DNA of 64,000 nucleotides from Bacteroidales bacterium (GTDB lineage Bacteria; Bacteroidota; Bacteroidia; Bacteroidales; UBA932): NCBI GenBank assembly GCA_017471045.1, contig JAFUWZ010000007.1, positions 62,001 to 126,000 of the forward strand, read 5' to 3'. Shown piece by piece: positions 58,896 to 64,000 of this stretch (position 1 is its first letter; each line of letters starts with the position of its first letter). The notes under the pieces were generated by a model. It saw only the letters and a program-made list of their open reading frames with translations, ran no database searches and was not told where the DNA came from. The position numbers and the translations under genes were made by a program.

Positions 58896-60920
58896 ATGAG
58901 CTTTATGTACAACCCCTTCCCGTACGATGATCCGAAGCCGGTGAACCGGCCGCGGCTCGACGAGAAGACCCTCGATAACATCACCGGCGGCGGTACTCCC
59001 GCCGTCACCAAGAAATTCGCCGCCGCGATGGCCGCGCGCCTGAAGGCCATGCCGGCCCTCGTCATCGGATTCGACGGCTACACGACGGCGCGGTGGGACC
59101 TCTTCCTCAACCTGCTGAACCGGGAGTTCGAACTCCTTGGCATCGAGTTCGAAACCGTGGATGCGCAGGCGGCCCTTTACAAGAGCGGCCCCGAGATCGA
59201 CGGCATCATCGATCCGCTGCTGATCTGGGATAAGAAGATCGACCCGACGCTGCTGTACGGCAAGATCTGGCATGGCGGCTATGAGGGGTTGATGGACCCG
59301 GCCAAGGTCGCCGCCTTCCGCGCGGATCTGCTCACCCGCCGGGGGGCACCGACATCCGGGGTGCAGACGATTTTGCCCCTTTTGGGGAATGCACCCCAGA
59401 CGTCGGTATCCCCCGGCCTGGAGACCCTCGAACGCCGGGAGGGGACAGTGGGCACAGATACGGCCCAATGCGTGCCCGGCAGCGACGGTAGCCCGCGCGC
59501 GAAGGTCATTGCGGTATTCGGCTACGGCTGCCTGTCCGCGTCCCTGCGCGACCTCTACGACGTCCGCTGCTGGTTCGACATCACGCCGAAAAACTCCATG
59601 CTGCGCATCCGTGCCGGCGAATACGCCAACCTCGGCAAGCAGCACACCGGCATCATCAACCGCACCATCCGCCGCTGCTACTACTGCGACTTCGAAAACG
59701 CCGTCACCCTGCGCCGCCAGCTCCTCACCGAAGGAGCCCTCGACTGGTACTTCCTCGACAACGACCGCGCCCGCTTGCAGATGATGCCCTTCGAGACCTT
59801 CTCCGAGATTTGCGCCCAGCTGGTCAAGTACCCCTTCCGCGCCAAGCCCTGCTACCTCGAAGGCGTGTGGGGCGGCACCTACATGAAGAAACTCCGCGGC
59901 CTGCCCGCCAAGATGCGCAACGCCGTCTGGGTCTTTGACTTCATCCCGATGGAAGTCAGCGTGCTCGTGGAAGCCGGGGCGGAATTGCTGGACATCAACT
60001 ACTGCACCTTCGTGCACCGGGAGGGAGAGCGCCTGATGGGCGCGGACTGCGTCCGCAAGTTCAAGGGCTACTTCCCGATCCGCTTCAACTGGGACGACTC
60101 CTACCACTCGACGGGCAACATGTCCATCCAGTGCCACTCGGGCGGCGCTTTCAACGCCGAGAACTACAACGAGCTGGGCCGGCAGGACGAGAGTTACTAC
60201 GTCGTCGTCACGGGCCACGAGGCCAAGACCTTCATCGGCTTCCGGGACGATGCCGACATCCCGGCCTTCTTCCGCGAGATCGAGGCGGCCGACACGGAGC
60301 ACAAGCCCTGCGACTATATGAAATATGTCAGCTACGAAGAGTCCAAGCCCGGCCTGCAGGTCATGCTGCCGGCGGGAACCATCCATTCCTCGGGCCGCAA
60401 CCAGGTCATCCTGGAGATCGGTTCGCTGACAGTCGGATCCTACACCTACAAGATGTACGACTACCTGCGGCTCGACTTCGACGGCAAGCAGCGCCCGATC
60501 CACACCCGGCTCGGGGAGCTCAATGTCCGGCAGGACCGGCGCAAGAGCGTGATCCACGACCCGCAGAGTCCGGAGTACATCGTCCAGGAGCCGCGGCTCG
60601 ACGTCCGGGGCGACGGCTGGGAGGAATACATCCTCGGCGAGAATCCGCAGATGTACATTTCGCTGCGGCGCCTCGAGTTCGAGAAGCGCTGCGAGCAGGA
60701 TACGAAGGGGGAGAAATTCCACGTGCTGACGCTGGTGGACGGCGAGAAAGTCCGGATCCGGAGCGCAGAGCATCCCGAGCGTTTCTTCGACCTGGAATTC
60801 ATGGAGATCGCCTGCGTGCCGGCGTCGATGGGACGCTATGTGATCGAGAACCTGGGCGCGGAGCCGATCCGGGTCCATAAGACTTGCCTGAGGGACGGGT
60901 ATCAGAATGATCCGGCGTAG
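58896..60920 (+). CDS. Two-domain protein with C-terminal type I phosphomannose-isomerase-like cupin
   Basis: 674 residues from the ATG at 58896 (a TTG two codons earlier is possible). The C-terminal half has the PMI metal ligands: MSIQCHSGG (Gln, His), QDESYYVV (Glu) and PAGTIHSSGRNQ (His), followed by YDYLRLDFDGKQRPIHT. The N-terminal about 330 residues (MPALVIGFDGYTTARWDLFL, VIAVFGYGCLSASLRDLYDV) resemble a P-loop or kinase-like fold but lack a Walker A motif. Residues about 148-174 are encoded by palindromic element C. It overlaps the ROK gene by 14 bases. It may isomerise a sugar phosphate. Confidence 0.75.
   Translation: MSFMYNPFPYDDPKPVNRPRLDEKTLDNITGGGTPAVTKKFAAAMAARLKAMPALVIGFDGYTTARWDLFLNLLNREFELLGIEFETVDAQAALYKSGPEIDGIIDPLLIWDKKIDPTLLYGKIWHGGYEGLMDPAKVAAFRADLLTRRGAPTSGVQTILPLLGNAPQTSVSPGLETLERREGTVGTDTAQCVPGSDGSPRAKVIAVFGYGCLSASLRDLYDVRCWFDITPKNSMLRIRAGEYANLGKQHTGIINRTIRRCYYCDFENAVTLRRQLLTEGALDWYFLDNDRARLQMMPFETFSEICAQLVKYPFRAKPCYLEGVWGGTYMKKLRGLPAKMRNAVWVFDFIPMEVSVLVEAGAELLDINYCTFVHREGERLMGADCVRKFKGYFPIRFNWDDSYHSTGNMSIQCHSGGAFNAENYNELGRQDESYYVVVTGHEAKTFIGFRDDADIPAFFREIEAADTEHKPCDYMKYVSYEESKPGLQVMLPAGTIHSSGRNQVILEIGSLTVGSYTYKMYDYLRLDFDGKQRPIHTRLGELNVRQDRRKSVIHDPQSPEYIVQEPRLDVRGDGWEEYILGENPQMYISLRRLEFEKRCEQDTKGEKFHVLTLVDGEKVRIRSAEHPERFFDLEFMEIACVPASMGRYVIENLGAEPIRVHKTCLRDGYQNDPA
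59339..59416. repeat. ORF-embedded palindromic element C
   Basis: Bases 59339-59365 pair with 59390-59416 at 23 of 27 positions. The interior ends TTTGCCCCTTTTGGGGAA and the core AATGC merges into the right arm. Immediately after it lies a second, shorter palindrome (GGGCAC/GTGCCC, about 59450-59480), so the insertion may be composite. Confidence 0.8.
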
Positions 60921-61818
60921 CGACATCCTGTTGCTTGACGTGGGGGGCACTTTCATCAAGTGCTCCGACGGGCGCTGCATCCCGATGCCTTCGGGCGGCT
61001 CGCGGGAGCAGATCGCGCACGCCCTCCGCGCAGCGGTCTCACGGCCGGACGGGACCGGGCCGCGGGAAGCGGAAAGCTTTACCCCTTCGGGGGAATGCTT
61101 CCCGCAGCCCGGCACCACCCCGCAACCGGCGCCGAGGCGAATCGGCGTGGCGATCCCCGGGCCTTTCGAATATGCGGACGGCGTGTTCCTGATGCGCCAC
61201 AAGTTCGCGGCCGTGTATGGCGAATCCTTCCGCACGCTGGCCGGCCTCCCGGAGGACACCGAGCTCCGCTACATGCATGACGTCGTCGCTGCGCTCGAGG
61301 GCGCGCTCTCAGATCCCGCCGGCTTGGTGCGGGAGACTGCGCTGGTGACGATCGGGACCGGCCTGGGCTTCGCGCACACGCAGGGCGGCCGCGTTCAGGT
61401 CGGCCCGACCGGCTCCCCCGCCCGCTCCATCTACAACCTCCCCTGCGGCGGCGGCATCCTCGAAGATGCCGTCTCCGCCCGCGGCCTCCGCACCGCCTAT
61501 GTCCGGCTCGGCGGCCGCACCGACCTCTCCGCCGCCCAGATCGCCCAGACCGCTTTTGGCGGCGACGAACGGGCCATGCAGGCCTTCTCCGAAATGGGTG
61601 GAACCCTCGGCGATGTCCTCGCTCCCCTGCTTGAGGAGCTGAGCGTCGGGATCCTCCTGCTCGCCGGACAGGTCAGCCGCTCCCTCAGCCTCTTCGAACG
61701 CCCCCTACGCAACGCCCTGGACGGTATCGACGTTCGCCTCGCCCCCGAAGGTGCCGTCTTCCGCGGCCTCGCCGCACGCTGGGATACGCCCGACGGTTTT
61801 GATACGACCCAGAGATAA
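60907..61818 (+). CDS. ROK-family sugar kinase
   Basis: 303 residues. LLLDVGGTFIKCSD is the ATP phosphate-1 motif, RRIGVAIPGPFEYADG and VTIGTGLGFAH the other ROK motifs, and LLAGQVSRSLSLF the adenosine site. The usual zinc-binding Cys triplet of repressor-type ROK proteins is not evident. It should phosphorylate a hexose after isomerisation. Residues about 50-69 come from palindromic element D, in a surface loop after the first helix. It starts 14 bases before the end of the PMI-like gene. Confidence 0.85.
   Translation: MIRRSDILLLDVGGTFIKCSDGRCIPMPSGGSREQIAHALRAAVSRPDGTGPREAESFTPSGECFPQPGTTPQPAPRRIGVAIPGPFEYADGVFLMRHKFAAVYGESFRTLAGLPEDTELRYMHDVVAALEGALSDPAGLVRETALVTIGTGLGFAHTQGGRVQVGPTGSPARSIYNLPCGGGILEDAVSARGLRTAYVRLGGRTDLSAAQIAQTAFGGDERAMQAFSEMGGTLGDVLAPLLEELSVGILLLAGQVSRSLSLFERPLRNALDGIDVRLAPEGAVFRGLAARWDTPDGFDTTQR
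61055..61112. repeat. ORF-embedded palindromic element D
   Basis: Bases 61055-61070 pair with 61097-61112 with one mismatch in 16. The interior is GGAAAGCTTT followed by ACCCCTTCGGGGGAATGC, in which AATGC again abuts the right arm. Translated in frame within the ROK kinase. Confidence 0.8.
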
Positions 61819-61828
61819 AGTATATTTG
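61798..61828 (+). promoter_or_regulatory. Promoter of the SusC-type receptor gene
   Basis: TTTG (61798-61801) within the end of the ROK gene, 19 bp, TATATTTG (61821-61828). The ATG is at 61846. Confidence 0.65.
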
Positions 61829-61845
61829 AAGCATCCAACACCATT

Positions 61846-64000
61846 ATGACACTTCACCAACGATTGAAACAACTGCCGCGCACCCTGGCCGTCCTCCTCG
61901 GACTGAGCGTCGCCCTCCTGGCCGCCGCCCAGAACCGGGAAGTCTCGGGCGTCGTGCTGGACGAGACGGGCGCCCCCATCCCCGGGGCTTTCGTCACCGT
62001 CAAGGGTGAGACCCGCGGCGCGATGACCGACAACGACGGCCGCTTCGCCCTCGAGGTCAAGCCGACGGACCGCCTCATCGCCAGCTTCCTGGGCTATGAC
62101 GACCTGGAACTCGAAGTCGGCACGCAAACCAGCCTGAGCTTCAAGCTCACCCCGCAAGCCAACCAGCTCGACGAGGTTGTCATGGTTGCCTACGGCGCCC
62201 AGCGCAAGGCGAGCGTCATCGGCTCCATCTCCACCATCGGCACCGAGCAGCTGCAGGCCCCGATCGGACAACTGTCCACCGGACTCGCCGGTAAGCTCGC
62301 CGGCGTCGTGGCCGTCCAGCACACGGGCGAACCCGGCTCCAGCGCCGAATTCTGGATCCGCGGCGTCAACACCTTCGGCGCCAACGCCTACCCGCTGATC
62401 CTCGTGGACGGCGTCGAACGCTCGATGGACCTGGTCGACGTGGAAGACATCGCCTCCTTCTCCATCCTCAAGGACGCGACCGCCACGGCCCTTTACGGCG
62501 TACGCGGCGCCAACGGCATCGTGCTGATCACCACGCGCCGCGGCGCGGAATCCAAGCCCAAGGTCAACGTCAAAATCGAGTCCGGCATCACCTCGCCCAC
62601 CCAACTGCCTGAGATGGCTTCCGCCGAACAGTTCATCGACTACCTCAATGCGATGCAGCCCGGCGCCATCGACGACTATGCCCGCCAGATGTATCTGAGC
62701 GGCGCCGATCCCGACCTCTACCCCAACGTGAACTGGATCGGGGAGATCTTCAAGCGCCATGCCTCCACCCGCAAGGCCAACGTCAACGTCACCGGCGGCA
62801 CCCGGAACGTGCGCTACTATGCGGGCGGATCCTACTACTTCGAGGACGGCATCTTCAACGTGGACCAGAACGACCGCTACAACTCCCAGATGAACTTCCG
62901 GCGCTTCAACTTCCGGACCAACATCGACATAAACGTCACGCCGTCCACCACCCTCGGAATGGATCTGAGCACCCAGTTCACCAAGAAGAATCAGCCGGGT
63001 ACGAGCCTGAGCAACATCTACAACAACGTGATGCAGATCACCCCGATCGGCTTCCCGAAGGTCTTCTCCGACGGCACCCTGTCCAACCCGGAAGTAGGCT
63101 CGAACCCCTACAACATGATCAACAACATGGGGTATGCCACGATCGACACGCAGAACGCCCAGTCCACCGTCGCACTGACCCAAGACTTCTCCGAGATCGT
63201 CACCGAGGGCCTGACCGCCAAGGTCCAGCTCTCCTGGGACGCCCGCACGGCTTCGTCCGTGACCAACGGCATCCTGCCCCGCGTCTATTACAAGGCCTGG
63301 GACGACGAGGCCCAGGACTATGTCTATGTCGCGCAGAACAACACCGCCGGCTACATCAACGTCAGCAGTTCCGCCCAGAGCGGCTACACGGTCCTCAACC
63401 TGGAGGCTTCCGCCAACTATGAGCGCAGCTTCAACAGCGCCCACCGAGTCGGCGCCATGTTCCTGTACTACCTGCGCAGCCGCAACAACACCCACCCCGG
63501 CTTCGAATACTGGGAGACCTTCCCGCGCAAGAGCCTGGGCATCGCCGGCCGCACGACCTACTCCTACAAGGACCGCTACTTCGCCGAGTTCAACTTCGGC
63601 TACAACGGCTCCGAGAACTTCTCCCCCGGCCACCGCTTCGGCTTCTTCCCCTCCGGGGCCATCGGCTGGATCGTCAGCAACGAGCCCTTCTGGGAGCCCC
63701 TGCAGGAGACGGTCAGCCTGCTGAAGATCAAGGCCTCCATCGGCAAGGTCGGCAACGACCAGATCGGCGGCGGCCGCCGTTTCGGCTACAACACGACGAT
63801 GGACATCACCGGCATCGGCGGCTTCTCCTGGGGTGAAAAACAGCCGACCTACGTGACCGGCGTCGCCACCGGCGAGATCGGCAACCCCGACATCGTCTGG
63901 GAAGAGGCCCTCAAGCGCAATGCCGGCTTCGAGATCAACCTCTTCCGCGACCACGTCAAGTTCCAGTTCGACTACTTCAACGACTACCGCAGCGGCATCT
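61846..64000 (+). CDS. SusC/RagA-type TonB-dependent receptor (3' end outside window)
   Basis: About 718 residues are visible; the family is usually near 1000-1100. Signal peptide ends LLAAAQ (about residue 29). A carboxypeptidase-like domain (VSGVVLDETGAPIPGAFVTV), the VVMVAYGAQRKASVIGSI linker, and a plug with FWIRGVNTFGANAYPLILVD and SILKDATATALYGVRGANGI are diagnostic of SusC. The barrel follows to the window edge. It imports oligosaccharides with a SusD partner, which should lie just beyond 64000. It follows the ROK kinase gene, so the catabolic genes upstream probably serve the same glycan. Confidence 0.95.
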   Translation, partial: MTLHQRLKQLPRTLAVLLGLSVALLAAAQNREVSGVVLDETGAPIPGAFVTVKGETRGAMTDNDGRFALEVKPTDRLIASFLGYDDLELEVGTQTSLSFKLTPQANQLDEVVMVAYGAQRKASVIGSISTIGTEQLQAPIGQLSTGLAGKLAGVVAVQHTGEPGSSAEFWIRGVNTFGANAYPLILVDGVERSMDLVDVEDIASFSILKDATATALYGVRGANGIVLITTRRGAESKPKVNVKIESGITSPTQLPEMASAEQFIDYLNAMQPGAIDDYARQMYLSGADPDLYPNVNWIGEIFKRHASTRKANVNVTGGTRNVRYYAGGSYYFEDGIFNVDQNDRYNSQMNFRRFNFRTNIDINVTPSTTLGMDLSTQFTKKNQPGTSLSNIYNNVMQITPIGFPKVFSDGTLSNPEVGSNPYNMINNMGYATIDTQNAQSTVALTQDFSEIVTEGLTAKVQLSWDARTASSVTNGILPRVYYKAWDDEAQDYVYVAQNNTAGYINVSSSAQSGYTVLNLEASANYERSFNSAHRVGAMFLYYLRSRNNTHPGFEYWETFPRKSLGIAGRTTYSYKDRYFAEFNFGYNGSENFSPGHRFGFFPSGAIGWIVSNEPFWEPLQETVSLLKIKASIGKVGNDQIGGGRRFGYNTTMDITGIGGFSWGEKQPTYVTGVATGEIGNPDIVWEEALKRNAGFEINLFRDHVKFQFDYFNDYRSGI

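Noticed and set aside
1-64000. CRISPR array, tRNA or rRNA genes, prophage
   Set aside because: No regularly spaced repeats, no cloverleaf or rRNA-like stretch recognised in the gaps by eye, and no phage structural or integrase gene apart from the IS remnant.

Overview
The window comes from a GC-rich member of the Bacteroidota, most likely order Bacteroidales (inferred). The evidence is a SusC-type receptor, a DUF4249/TonB-receptor pair, GH92, GH106-like and GH127 glycosidases, C10 (streptopain-type) peptidases, many lipoproteins, the meso-diaminopimelate dehydrogenase route, and promoters of the Bacteroides type (TTTG, about 19-21 bp, TAnnTTTG) in front of many genes. Most of the sequence is GC-rich housekeeping or catabolic DNA. 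Two lower-GC patches (about 34.7-37.9 kb and 43.8-46.9 kb) carry peptidase genes, an inhibitor gene and broken genes.

Layout. 0-5.5 kb (minus strand): acyl carrier protein, a PnuC-type transporter, uvrC, a TlpA-like lipoprotein and a beta-helix lipoprotein. 5.6-9.5 kb (minus): a compact ribosomal cluster rplC-rplD-rplW-rplB-rpsS-rplV-rpsC, without rpsJ before it or rplP after it. 9.6-18.5 kb (plus): cdaA, mutS2, yraN, a manC-like gene, thrA, dapB, dapA. 18.5-22.1 kb (minus): TonB-dependent receptor and DUF4249 lipoprotein. 22.1-25.9 kb: a junk-rich gap, then a membrane-tethered AraC-type regulator and three small secreted proteins. 26-31.4 kb: a large GH106-like rhamnosidase facing a GH92 mannosidase that ends a murB-murA-ddh operon. 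34.7-37.9 kb: IS remnant, frameshifted C10 peptidase and a serpin. 37.9-41.8 kb (minus): two acyl-CoA synthetases around an acyltransferase. 41.9-43.8 kb: LytTR regulator and metallophosphoesterase. 43.8-47.5 kb: low-GC island with a second damaged C10 peptidase, a small secreted protein, a lipoprotein, a chimeric TPR/HTH regulator and a short TonB-domain gene. 47.6-64 kb: a carbohydrate locus with GH127, a TIM-barrel protein, two MFS transporters, a mutarotase-like protein, a phosphodiester glycosidase, an isomerase-like protein, a phosphomannose-isomerase-like protein, a ROK kinase and a 3'-truncated SusC receptor.

How the genes fit together. thrA, dapB, dapA, ddh, murA and murB supply aspartate-family precursors, meso-DAP and UDP-MurNAc for peptidoglycan. 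The 47.6-64 kb block looks like uptake, cleavage, isomerisation and phosphorylation of a plant or host sugar; the substrate cannot be read from sequence alone. The peptidase/serpin and peptidase/small-protein pairs look like secreted protease modules that are decaying.

Most unusual signal: a family of palindromic inserts inside open reading frames, concentrated between 50.5 and 61.2 kb. At least four members have private, unrelated outer stems, but all carry a shared inner core close to ACCCCTTCGGGGAATGC, always abutting one arm. In three genes the core is translated in three different frames and in a fourth it is inverted, so the conservation is in the DNA (or RNA), not in the protein. Three weaker candidates lie in murB, an MFS transporter and the mutarotase-like gene. 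All gene calls, motifs and GC contrasts were read by eye; no database search was run.
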